The notes beneath the pieces are model-generated. The model made no database searches, was not told the origin of the DNA, and was given only the letters and a program-made list of their open reading frames with translations. Positions 22,135 to 32,186 of a DNA stretch of 64,000 nt are shown here, piece by piece. Made by a program: the position numbers and the translations under genes. How positions within the stretch are numbered: the stretch's first letter is position 1; the number at the start of each line of letters is the position of its first letter. Source of the DNA: Chimonanthus salicifolius (taxonomy: Eukaryota > Streptophyta > Magnoliopsida > Laurales > Calycanthaceae); contig CM023537.1 in assembly GCA_013350335.1 (NCBI GenBank), forward strand, positions 45,692,111 through 45,756,110. The letters are read 5' to 3'.

Positions 22135-22345
22135 AACCGGAGGGGCCACACTCCGTCGGGGCGTCCGAACAACCTATGTGGGTACCTTGATGTGAGTTTC
22201 CATCAAGAAGAAACCAGAGGGGCCACACTCCTTGGAGGCATCCGAAAAGCCTATGTGGGATATCTTGATGTGCATTTTCCATCAAGAAAAAACCAGAGGG
22301 TCCACACTCCGTCGGGGCATCCGAAAGACCTATATGGGGGTACTT
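22135..22345 (+). repeat. 77-79-bp tandem repeats in LTR C, 3 copies
   Basis: GGGCCACACTCC with downstream GGCATCCGAAA and a CTTGATGTG...CCATCAAG inverted pair recurs from about 22141, 22218 and 22297. It sits in the same place as the 73-bp repeats of B. Confidence 0.85.
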
Positions 22346-23015
22346 AAAGGTACATGTGATGGGTGGGACTCATTGCATTTGACATCATGGCGTGACATGG
22401 TTTATATGGTTTTTGACATTATGATATTATTATATGCATGTTTTGTACTAACCATGTGTTAGCCCTAATTGGAATACCTACTGGGCGCGTTGTTCTAACG
22501 CCCTACTTCTACCCTAGTGGATGATGCAGGAAACAAGGAGAACGATGAACGCGAAACGGGCCAGGCACAGGAGCTTGGATGATTATAGTTTATATTTTGA
22601 TTAAGTTACTTAAGGATTGTATTTGAGTAAACTAGTTTCGGGCAGGTAATAACTTAGATGATTTGCTATGATTGGATGTTTGGTTGGATAAATATTTTAT
22701 GATTAATTATGGAATAAATACTTGACGTACTTTGCTATCTAGAATGGAATAGAACTTGGTTCTGTTATATTTCCGCAAGTTATGATGTTATTTCCGCATG
22801 TTGATATTATTATGTGTGAACCATTTCCATGGACTTAGTCTTTGCAGACATAGGGTTGCCAGTTAAGGGTCGGACTTTAAAAGTTCGGACTTAGCTCAGG
22901 TCATGACGTCCCACTCTTTATCACTCTTTGTTTATAAAAAAAAAATAGACTCTGATTTTCGGAAAGCGAAAGAGGGCGTTACAAGTTCAGTTTGAAATTC
23001 GAGAACGAATTTCTT

Positions 23016-23030
23016 TAAAGGGGGTAGTAT
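23016..23030 (+). promoter_or_regulatory. Polypurine tract of A2
   Basis: TAAAGGGGGTAGTAT precedes the LTR start at 23031 and is identical in core to the A1 tract. Confidence 0.8.
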
Positions 23031-24034
23031 TGTAAAGACCCGTCTCGAATTTTCTAATTTTCGATGAGATGTTCGGATCTTCGAGTTGTTTTCGAGGCTT
23101 TTCTAGCAGTGAGGAGAGTGTGGTGCGGTGGTCGACCCAGTTTGCCTGTTTTCGAGTTTGGGAACTCGAAGGGCTTTTTGATAATTTTATAATTATTGCG
23201 TATTTGTCATGAAAATTTGTTCAAATGTCACACGTTTTCTATCCTGAGATCTTTCAGATTCTTTCTTCGATCCTCTTCTTTTACTCTTTTGAAAAGATTT
23301 TGAAAAACAAAAAAGAAAAAAAAAACTGAAACCCTAAACCCCTAAACCCTAACACTTATAAACCCTCTCTTTTACACGGCACTGTAGCCGCTCACGCTAC
23401 AATGCTGCCACCCCGAAAGTCGTGACTCTCGCCTCTCCTTCTCGGCCTCTCTTTCAGTAACTCTTTCCTCCTCTCTCCCCTCCATCTCTCTCGGTTTCTT
23501 CCTCTGTCACCTTCTCGATCTCCAATCAGCTCCACCTTCATTTTTCCCTTTTCTTTCTCTCCCCTTCTCTCGGTTTTCCTTTCTTCGATTTTCCGAGATT
23601 TCTCTCGATTTTCCCCTATTTTCCTTTTTCTTTTATTCAATTTCCATGCTTTGCTCGGTTTTCCTTGGTTTCCATTTTCCTTTTCTTTATTTTCTCTGCA
23701 TTTCCACGATTTTTCTTTTTTTCCCCTAATTTTCCCCTTTTCTTAGATTTCCTTGATTTTCTCACCTTTTTCCCACCAACTCAGTTGAGTTACTAAGTCT
23801 CTCGGCCGAGTGCCGAGTCACCTCAGTCGGGATTTTCTGAATCCACCCAGTCCTTGGGCTTAAGTGGCGACTCGGCTACTCGGCCCAGACCCTACCCGAC
23901 CCAAACCTTGTCTGGCCCAACCAGGCCCAGACTTGGTCCGACCCACGTCTGGCAGCGCCACCTCTTCGGCCCAATCCACCTTGGCCCAGTTTTCAAACCC
24001 GACCCTTTCTCAAAGCCCATTTTCAAAAAGGCAA
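23031..24034 (+). mobile_element. A2 3' LTR, truncated
   Basis: It opens TGTAAAGACCCG. The first 382 bp match A1. The rest is a pyrimidine-rich stretch (CTCTC/TTTTCC, 23410-23770) and a GC-rich part with repeated ACTCGG and CCCGACC words, including the 12-base palindrome-like CTCTCGGCCGAG at 23797-23808. It ends without CA at the Athila joint near CTGAAGCAGCA (24035). Confidence 0.8.
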
Positions 24035-25510
24035 TCTGAAGCAGCAGCAACAGGCGAACTATTATGTTGTTTGACATTGAAAAAAAAAGTCAGCAGTAGA
24101 TAAAGGGTGGTGGAAGAAGATGATTGAAAGGAAAGTTAGAAAAAGAGTAGATAAAAGAAGAAACAACAACTCATCAGAAGTTGCACACGTCTAAAGCAAG
24201 CACAGGCATGCAACGTGTAACCCAATTACATGGCTGACTTCACCATGCGCCACTTATCTTTCCATTTTGAGATAAGTCCGATCCTAGCTTCCACGTGTAC
24301 CTCCTTCCTGAAGAAGCTGAGCCCATCTCAGCCTTTCAATTGTCCTTTCCATCCATGGTACTTTCGATCAGAACCACTCAATCCTACCTCATTTCCTCAA
24401 TTAAACAAACTCCATCTAAGCCATTCATCCACCCTTCCTTGCATAAATTTCATTCGATCCCTACCTTTAGTTTTCACCCTTTTTTATATAAATAGAGGCA
24501 ATAGGACTTCAGAAAAATTCGACATATTACAAGGTTGAGAGGCTAAGGAGTGGAATTTGAAGAGATTAAGGAGAGGGTCAATTTCAAGTTGGATTTTCTA
24601 ATTTTTTATTCTCTTGGTATTTCTTATTTCAAAATTCCATTGTATTGTAAATTTAATTCATATTTCAATTAATGAAATCAAGATGAGTTGTAGATTTATG
24701 GTTTTCCAATTCTCAAAATTTGATGATGAAAGTTTGATTTTACTTTTAATCTTTTCACAAATTCATGTAGGGATTTATCTAACGTTTTTCAAATTAAATG
24801 AGATTTGTCGGACTAGCTGGAACTTAATTTTTCATTCTAAGGCACTCTATCAGATTGTGAGATTTATTTTAGAATTAAAATTGAAGTATAAATTCTATCT
24901 AGGCCCAAGGTTTCGTTTGATTTATCTATGTTTAATGAAATTCATGAAGTTTTTAATTAGATTGTTTATGAATGAAAAACTTGAATCAAATTTCAGTAAT
25001 TTACGAGAGCTCCATGGTCTAGGCTTTGTTTTCATTAGATTAGAGATATGGGACATGATGCCATCTTAATACTTGATCCAATTCCATTATAAATATGTAA
25101 ATAGGTAATTTTAGTTTTATTTTTATTTTAATTCTTTTATAAATTCAAAAACTCTTGAAATTGGTAAACTAGGTTGGAAATAATTTAATTGCATCTTAAT
25201 TTTGTATTTTAAATTAGATTGACATTGTTTATATTTTTCAAAATTAAAATTAGTTACTTTGTTAGATTCTATATTTAAGTCTAGAATATTTCTAAATTAA
25301 AATTAAAGTTCATAAATTAGATAAAAAAACTTCATATTTATGATTTTTCTCCATATTTCCTAAAGTTCTTAAAACATGTAATTCAATGGTGATGTATTTT
25401 CATGGATATATCTTCCTAAGTTTCGGTGGGTTCGACTTCGCACTCAATCACTATACTATCTAATAGTTCATGCGCTTGCGAGTAATTATAAATTTAAAAT
25501 TTGCACAACA
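24035..25510 (+). mobile_element. D1 5' LTR, lacking its first ~975 bp
   Basis: It aligns almost base for base with 38252-39713 of the 3' LTR and ends TTGCACAACA. The 5' part (matching 37274-38251) is absent, because the LTR is fused to the A2 LTR near 24035. Confidence 0.9.
24485..24497 (+). promoter_or_regulatory. TATA box of the D1 5' LTR
   Basis: TATATAAATAGAG is followed by a purine-rich stretch. The same box is in the 3' LTR at 38696-38708. It probably drives the element transcript. Confidence 0.75.
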
Positions 25511-25516
25511 AGTTTT

Positions 25517-25535
25517 TGGCATCGTTACCTGGAAC
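25517..25535 (+). promoter_or_regulatory. Degraded Athila primer-binding site of D1
   Basis: It reads TGGCATCGTTACCTGGAAC. The copy after the 3' LTR (39720-39738) reads TGGCGCCGTTGCTGGGAAC, close to the Athila consensus usually assigned to Asp tRNA. Differences are mainly C-to-T/G-to-A. Confidence 0.85.
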
Positions 25536-26838
25536 TTAAAAAATCTCCATTGGATTATTTATCTTTGAAAATAATGTTTACTTTAGAAATATCTATTTTT
25601 GGCAACTCTTTAAAATTAGAAGTTTCTATTTTTCTTAGAAACTCTAATTTTAGAAGGTTACCTTATTTAGAAGTTCTAAAAATGAAAAAAATCAAGAGAT
25701 TAATCTAAATTTGGAATGTCTGCTAAATTTTGAAATTTTTTTATTTTTGGAGACTTCTATTTTTAGAAACTTTCAAAAATATCGAGCTTCTATTTTTAGT
25801 ATTTTTCCAATCTTAGAATTTTAATCCAATTTAGTCATGTCCTATTTTTAGAAAATATATCTAAATTTGGAATGTTCCAATTATAGTGAAAAAAAAATAA
25901 TCATGGAACAACTTTGGACTTACTTGAAAATTTGATTTCGATTAATTTGGTGATATTAATTTAGAAATTTTTATAGTCTTAATTCAGTTTAGAGTTCTTA
26001 ATTAAGTTTCAATCATTTAATTTCCTCCACTAGTTATAACATTAGCAAATCTGCGTTTAGTTTAGGAATCATGCATGTTTTCTGTGATTAAATGCTTCAC
26101 CATGGTTTTGAGTTTTGTTTTGTGCAGATGCTTTGAAAATTCTTGCAAAAAGAATTGTTGAAAATAAAAACTGCGCTTGTTAATAAATAGAAACAAAAAG
26201 CCAATGTACGCTCATTCAATATCCTTCTTTAAATTTTTATTTTTCATGTGTTCATATAGATTTTATTAGGTTGTCTTGCATTTATTTTGCATAAAAAATT
26301 AAAAAATTGCATATTTAATTTTGCTCATGCATTTAGGTTGCTAGTTCATGCATTAGGTTAAATTGTTTGCTTATTGTCTTCATATTTGCTTGAATCTTGC
26401 ACTCATAATTTAGGCTTGCATTCACAAAGTAGAAAAATTCAAAGAAAAAAGAGATTAGTAAAATTGGTTTATACATTACCCAATTAAAATAAATCTAGAA
26501 CCACGTTTAGGTTGTTCATGCTCATTAGAACCATCTTTAATTCAGTTATTTTTACTTCACAGGTGAATAGTTTTTCTTCGAGTACGGTGCCTAGGTTATT
26601 TTTGTCATCAAGGTGTAAATTACCGAAAGGATAAGTGGAAGCTTAAGTTGATTGCCATTGTGCTCCTCCACTTACCTTGAAACTTACCTGACTGTGCTTG
26701 TGGTTAAAATCTCCTCGGAGGCTAAAATTTTCTTGAAAAGAGATTAGGAGTAGTCTAGATTTTAGGATCCTTGTGTCAGTTTAGGTCTTGGTTATATTTT
26801 GTGCGGATTTGATTGAGCGTGAATGATCGTGTCTGTGT
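25536..26838 (+). other. D1 leader between PBS and gag
   Basis: AT-rich and non-coding. It has many short echoes of CTATTTTTAGAAA between 25575 and 25860. D2 has the same leader at 39739-40737, but about 415 bp corresponding to 26211-26626 are absent there. Confidence 0.8.
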
Positions 26839-28480
26839 ATGAATTATTTGTGTTGTGACTCTGACAATCGCTTGGTTCGAGTTACTTTTTCTATCGATTT
26901 ACAGATCGTTGCGTCTGGAGCTCAGCCCAGCTCAGTCATAGGTAATCCACCTTCATCACCACCACGATCACCAATCGTGGCCGGAGAAAGGGTCGAAGAG
27001 AAAACCCTCCAGGACTACTTCTCACCAGTCACACCCAGCACACCATCCGACATAATTGTTCGAGCAACTAATGTGGCCTTTGAACTCAAACCAGCCTTGT
27101 TACATCTTTTACCTGCATTCCATGGACTTGATCGTGAGGACTTTACCTATATGTTAAAGAATTCTTAGAGATTCGCCACCATCAAATTGTAGGCATCACT
27201 GATGAATCTATTAGACTTCGTTTATTTCCTTTTTCTCTTAAGAAAAAGTGAAATCTTGGCTAAATTCTCTACCTCCAAATTCCATCACAACTTGGGATCA
27301 ATTGGCCAACAAATTTTTGAATAAATTTTTCCCTGTATAAAAGATTAATGCCCTTAGGAAAGAAATTTCAAACTTTAATCAGAAGAAGGGTAAACAATTT
27401 TGTGAGTCATGAGAAAGATTCAAAGATTCGTTCAGTAAATGCCCCCACCGCGGCTATGAAATAGGGAGACTCATGCAATTCTTTTATGGTGGTTTAGCCA
27501 CATCCAACCGCACAATGGTCCAGTCTATGAAGGGTGGGGATCTTTTACAGCTAACTGCAAACAATGGATGCAATTTCTTAGAATTATTGGCCAAAAGTTC
27601 TCAACGATGGAGCTTCTCCAAACGAGAGAATTCAGCACAAACCTCAAAGAGAGGAGGTTTGTAAGAAGTTAACAATGACTTTGACTTTAAGATTGCGATA
27701 GCAAACCTAACGAAAGTAGTAGATGTTTTAGCGATGTCTCAGGCAATGAACCCATCATTAGGAATGCATGGTGTGCGCATTGTGTTCTAACCTAGGGCAC
27801 ACTGTCCAAAACTATCCTTCCATAGAATCGAATGCTTAGTGCGCAGCCGAGCACGCTAACGTACTCAATAATTTTAGAAGACAGCAGGGAACCCTTTTTT
27901 CTACCACATACAATTCTAATTGGCGAAATCATCCAAATTTTTCGTGGCGTCAGAATCAACCTCTAGTAGGTCAAGGACCCCCTCAATATCAAGGCCAGCC
28001 ATATCAACCTCCCCAGTACAAACCACCGAACCAACCATACCATCCATCTCAAAATCATCCACCCTAGCCAAATCCATCCTATCAGTCCGGTCCATCTCAA
28101 CAACGTAAGCCGTCTCTCGAGGATACGTTGTAGCAGTTCATGCAGTCCACCCAACAGGCTATGCACAAGCTCGAAACACAGCTTGGACAATTAGCTACCG
28201 CGATAGGAGATAGGGAGAAAGGCAAGTTCCCCAGTCAGCCTATCCCAAATCCCAAGGGACAGAATGAGATTTCATTATCTAATCCAAATGACGTTATCTC
28301 AATTACTACCTTGAGGTCTGGGAACTAGGTAGATAACAAGGTCGAACCACCTAGACAACTGGAAGACCAGACTGCTGGTCAACCAAAGCATCAAGAGGAC
28401 CCACCTAGTTCATCTTTCGTCCAAAATACACCGGAAGCACCTGCTAATAATACTTTTGTGCCTAAAGCTCCTTACCCCTA
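26839..28480 (+). pseudogene. D1 gag (Athila), degenerate
   Basis: The Gag core begins near 26977 (VAGERVEEKTLQDYFSP; D2 has ATG here). FELKPALLHLLPAFHGLDRED follows, then shifts to another frame for LAKFSTSKFHHNLG, and later MQFFYGGLATSNRTMVQSM (27473). The nucleocapsid knuckle near 27775-27815 reads CALCSNLGHTVQNY, where the final Cys is Tyr (TAT at 27813). A proline/glutamine-rich tail (QYQGQPYQPPQYKPPNQPYHP-like) runs to about 28330, with TAG for Gln at 28066-28070 and 28129. FMQSTQQAMHKLETQLGQLATAIGDREKGKFPSQPIPNP matches the end of Athila Gag. At least three frameshifts occur. Confidence 0.87.
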
Positions 28481-29300
28481 GAGGTTAGCCAATCCTAAAA
28501 AAGGAGTACCCTATAGTGACATACTAGAGGTATTTATACACGTTAGTATCAATGTAGCTCTACCTGAAATTATAAATCAGGTACCTTCCTATGCCAAATT
28601 TCTGAAAGACCTCTGTACATACCCAACTGTCGCTTGCACCATTCGTACATTTGAAATTGATAGGGCCTCGTTAGATCTTGGAGCCAGTGTCAGCCTACTG
28701 CCATACTCTGTTTATGAGCAATTAGGGCTGGGTGAGTTAAAACCCACTGCTATCACACTTCAGTTAGCCGATCGTTCTGTGAAAATCCTAAGAGGTGTGA
28801 TAGAAGACGTTCTGGTGAAAGTAAACAAATTTTATTTTCCAGTCGATTTTGTAGTACTGGATACACAGCCTGTTCAAAACGAAAGTAGGCACATTCCGGT
28901 TAATCTTGGATGACCATTCTTGGCCACCGCTAAAGCCGTTATCAATTGCCAAGATGGTATGCTTAGGTTGTCGGTAGGAGATTTGACGACAGAACTCAAT
29001 GTGTTCAACCTGTGTAAACAACCTCCCTGCATAGATGATCTGTATGAGGTTAATATTATTCAGAGTTCTATTAAAGAATCCTTTCTCCACTTTATTTGCG
29101 ACGATCCATTTGAGAAGTCTCTATCCACCTTTGTCACAGACTTTAATGAAAATGGTGAGCAAGAGGTGAACGCTCTACTGAATGAAGTTTCATATGTTGA
29201 TGTTAGAGCAAAGAAATTCGAACTTCTCCCTATGAGTCAATCTGTACTAGTCCCATCTGTTGAGAAGCCACCAAAATTAGAGCTCAAACCACTCCCTGAG
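28481..29300 (+). pseudogene. D1 aspartic protease region (Athila)
   Basis: After a TAG (CAG expected, near 28480) the frame gives RLANPKKGVPYSDILEVF. The protease core is FEIDRASLDLGASVSLLPYSVYEQLGLGELKPT (near 28650-28745), where Athila proteases carry LDLGAS in place of DTGAS or DSGAS. The hydrophobic RHIPVNLG box near 28890 is followed by TGA (CGA expected, 28912) and then PFLATAKAVINCQDGMLRLSVGDLTTELNVFNL. The remaining linker (to 29300) joins RT. The active-site Asp is kept and the stop would prevent Pol translation. Confidence 0.87.
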
Positions 29301-30950
29301 ACTTTGAAATATTCTTACTTGGGACCATCAGAAACTTTACCTGTCGTCATAGCTTCTGATTTAACTTCAGAGCAGGAGTCTAAACTCCTTGCTGTTTTGA
29401 GAAAACATAGAGAAGTTGTTGGATGGTCCATTGTTGATCTTAAAGGGATCAGCCCCTTTGTAGTCATGCACACAATTCACCTGGAGGAGAACTCCAAAAC
29501 GTCTAGAGAACCACAGAGACGGCAGAATCCGGCAATGCAGGATGTGATAAGAGCCGAAATTTTGTAACTTCTCGAGGCGGGTATCGTCTATCCGATCTCT
29601 GATAGTGCATGGGTGAGTCCGATACAGGTTGTCCCAAAGAAGTCTGGTGTTACGGTAGTTAAAAATGAGGATAATGAGCTAGTTCCTACCCGTGTTCAAA
29701 CGGGCTGGAGAGTTTGCACTGACTACTGAAAGCTGAAAACTGCTACTCGTAAGGATCATTTACCCCTTCCATTCATTGATTAGATGCTTGAGCCTTTAGC
29801 CGGTCATGCATTCTACGATTTTCTTGATGGTTATTCCGGCTATAACCAAATAAGTGTTGCTCCCGAGGATCAGGAGAAGACCACCTTCACATGTCTGTTT
29901 GGTACTTTTGCCTACCGTCGCATGCCTTTTGGGTTGTGCAATGCACCTGCTACCTTTCAGTGGTGTATGATCAGCATATTTTCAGACATGGTAGAGCGAT
30001 TTCTAGAAGCCTTTATGGATGATTTTTCAGTTTTTGGTTCTTCGTTCGACCAATGCCTACATCATCTAACCCTTGTGTTAGTCCGATGTAAAGAAAATAA
30101 CCTAGTACTCAATTGGGAAAAATGTCATTTCATGGTGAAACAGGGCTTAGTTTTAAGTCATATTATATCAGACAAAGGAATAGAAGTTGATAAAGTTAAG
30201 GTCGACTTGATCTCTCTTCTTCTACAACCCCAAACTGTTAAAGAGATCAGATCATTCCTAGGTCATGTTAGTTTCTACAGGAGATTTATCAAACATTTCG
30301 GTAAAATTTTCAGACCTCTCTGTAGTCTCCTGACTAAGGATGCTAGTTTCAATTTTGATGATGAGTGTGCCAAGGCTTTTGAAAAATTGAAAACTGCATT
30401 GACCTCTGCTCCGATTATTCGACCTCCTGATTGGTCTGTTCCTTTTGAGATAATGTGTGACGCTTCTGACTACGCAGTAGGAGTTGTTTTAGGTCAAAGG
30501 GTCAATAAGTTACCTCATGTTATCCATTATGCGAGCAAAACGCTAAACGATGCTCAACTGCACTATTCCACCACGGAAAAGGAATTGTTGGCAGTTGTTT
30601 TTGCACCAGACAAATTTCAATCTTACCTTGTGGGTTCGAAGGTCATTGTCTAATCTGATCATATTGCTCTCAAGTATCTTTTGTCTAAGAAAGATGCTAA
30701 GTCCCGCTTGATCAAATGGATTCTCTTGCTACAAGAATTTGATATTGAAATCCGGGACAAGAAAGGTTCCGAGAATGTGGTAACAGACCATTTGTCTAGA
30801 TTAGTAACTGAATTTTCTGATGACCCGATGCCCATTACTGAGTCCTTTCCTGATGAACAACTCATGTTAGTTTCCCAATTACCTTGGTTTGCAGATATTG
30901 TAAATTATCTTGGCACTGGTTTGATGCCTGATCATTAGACTAAACAAGAT
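29301..30950 (+). pseudogene. D1 reverse transcriptase and RNase H (Athila)
   Basis: RT starts with SEQESKLLAVLRKHREVVGWSIVDLKGISP. TAA at 29564, TGA at 29728 (DYRKL expected) and TAG at 29780 (FIDQML expected) interrupt it. The palm then runs open as HAFYDFLDGYSGYNQISVAPEDQEKTTF, FGLCNAPATFQ and AFMDDFSVFG (Asp pair near 30015). RSFLGHVSFYRRFIKHF and RNase H FEIMCDASDYAVGVVLGQR follow, then LHYSTTEKELLAVVFA. A TAA at 30651 precedes SDHIALKYLLSKKDAKSRLIKWILLLQEFDIEIRDKKGSENVVTDHLSRL. All usual motifs are visible. Four stops separate them. Confidence 0.9.
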
Positions 30951-32186
30951 AAGTCAAAGTTTCTGGCATAAATCAAATTCGTTATGTGGGCTGATTCGTA
31001 TCTGTTCAAATAATGTTCGGACCAAATCATTCGCCGGTGTGTCCCGGAGTCCGATCAAATCAGTGTCATTAATTTGTGTCATGACCAGGCTTGTGGAGGT
31101 CATTTCAGTTAGAGAAAGACTACTGCGAAGATTTTTACAGTGTGGTTTTTACTTGCCTTTCATGTTTAAAGATACCCATACCTACTGTGTGTCATGTGAA
31201 AGATGTCAGAGGTTAGGTAGTTTCTCTCGTCAGAATATGATGCCGATAAACCCAATTTTACCTGTTGAACTTTTTGATGCTTGGGGCATTGATTTCATGA
31301 GACCGTTTCTTGATTCCTTTGGTAATCTTTACATTTTGGTAGGGGTGGACTATGTCAGTAAGTGGGTAGAAGCGGTGGCTTGCAAAACCAATGATCATAA
31401 AGTTGTCCTATGTTTCTTAAAAGGTAATGTTTTCTCTAGATTTGGAATACCATGAACCATCATCAGTGATGGGGGAAAGCACTTCTGTAATTGTCCGTTT
31501 GAAACATTGATGAAATCATATGGGGTGATACATAAGGTTGTTACTCCTAATCATCTACAAACAAGTGGGCAACTGGAAATTTCAAACCGAGAGATAAAAC
31601 ATATTCTAGAAGAAACAGTTAATCTATCCAGGAAAGACTGTCTTTAAGACTTACTGATGCACTTTGCGCATATCGTACTGCATTCAAGACGCCCATTGAT
31701 ATGTCACCTTATAGGATGGTGTATGGGAAAACCTGTCATTTGCCTGTTGAGTTAGAGCATCATGCATATTGGGCTATCAAGAATATGAATTTTGCTCTAG
31801 ACAAGGTTGGGCATCATAGAAAGCTCCAGTTGTTTAAACTGGATGAAATTAGGAGAGATGCCTGTGATACTGCGATAAAGTACAAAGACCGGATGAAATT
31901 GGTTCATGATAAAAATATTTTGAGGAAAACTTTCACAGTTGGTCAAAAGGTCTTATTGTACAATTCTCGATTGCATCTGTTTCCGAGTAAATTACGGTCT
32001 AAGTGGACAGGTCCATTCGTTGTTGAGACAGTGTATCCGTATGGGGCAGTACAGATTAGGAATCCTAAGACTGGCAATGTGTTCACAGTTAATGGTCAAA
32101 GATTGAAGCCATTCTTAGAATTTCAAAAACAATCACAGGAGGAAGAAGCTCAGATCCTGTTAGATGACCCAATCTACTTAGATTGA
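30951..32186 (+). pseudogene. D1 integrase (Athila)
   Basis: The zinc-binding region is weak ([11 protein letters not shown] near 31077, [17 protein letters not shown] near 31195). The core has WGIDFMRPF with the first Asp (near 31285). A TGA for Arg at 31453 comes just before [10 protein letters not shown], which has the second Asp. [16 protein letters not shown] supplies the Glu region. A one-base loss near 31632 shifts the frame. The tail [31 protein letters not shown] through [29 protein letters not shown] to LLDDPIYLD (stop at 32184-32186) is open over 161 codons. It lacks a chromodomain, as expected for Athila. Confidence 0.88.

Larger units (their letters stand above)
20539..22529 (+). 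other. Predicted intron inside LTR C
   Basis: The donor context GGAGTCGCGGAACCG is followed by GTAAGTG at 20539. The branch-like CTAAC is at 22495-22499, then pyrimidine-rich CCCTACTTCTACCC, and the acceptor is GATGATGCAG then GAAAC with AG at 22528-22529. The purine-rich stretch before the donor resembles exonic enhancer sequence. Prediction only. Confidence 0.55.
19762..22983 (+). mobile_element. Solo LTR C (3222 bp) with perfect target-site duplication
   Basis: It is bounded by TGTAACACCCCG and GGGCGTTACA and flanked by AGTTC at 19757-19761 and 22984-22988. It sits between the chromodomain and the polypurine tract of A2. It has no internal region or PBS, so it is a solo LTR left by LTR-LTR recombination. 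It shares the plan of B and E but differs in most of U3. A TATA-like CTATAAATAAG lies at 19944-19954. Confidence 0.95.
16304..24034 (+). mobile_element. Element A2: chromovirus, RT to 3' LTR, interrupted by solo LTRs N and C
   Basis: Coding sequence resumes at 16304, in RT just after the B LTR, and runs through RNase H, integrase and chromodomain to a polypurine tract and an LTR at 23031. Two solo LTRs interrupt it with clean target-site duplications. The 5' half (LTR, gag, protease) is absent from the window. Its 3' LTR is cut at about 24034, where Athila LTR sequence begins. It is the same family as A1. Confidence 0.85.

Noticed and set aside
23320..23362. Interstitial telomere repeats (AAACCCTAA)
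   Set aside because: Only a few units, present at the same place in both A-family LTRs (826-858 and here). They are better read as telo-box words within the LTR.
24614..25069. Open frame of 151 codons in the D1 LTR, repeated at 38887
   Set aside because: AT-rich LTR sequence. The two LTR copies differ by stop changes, and no domain is recognised.
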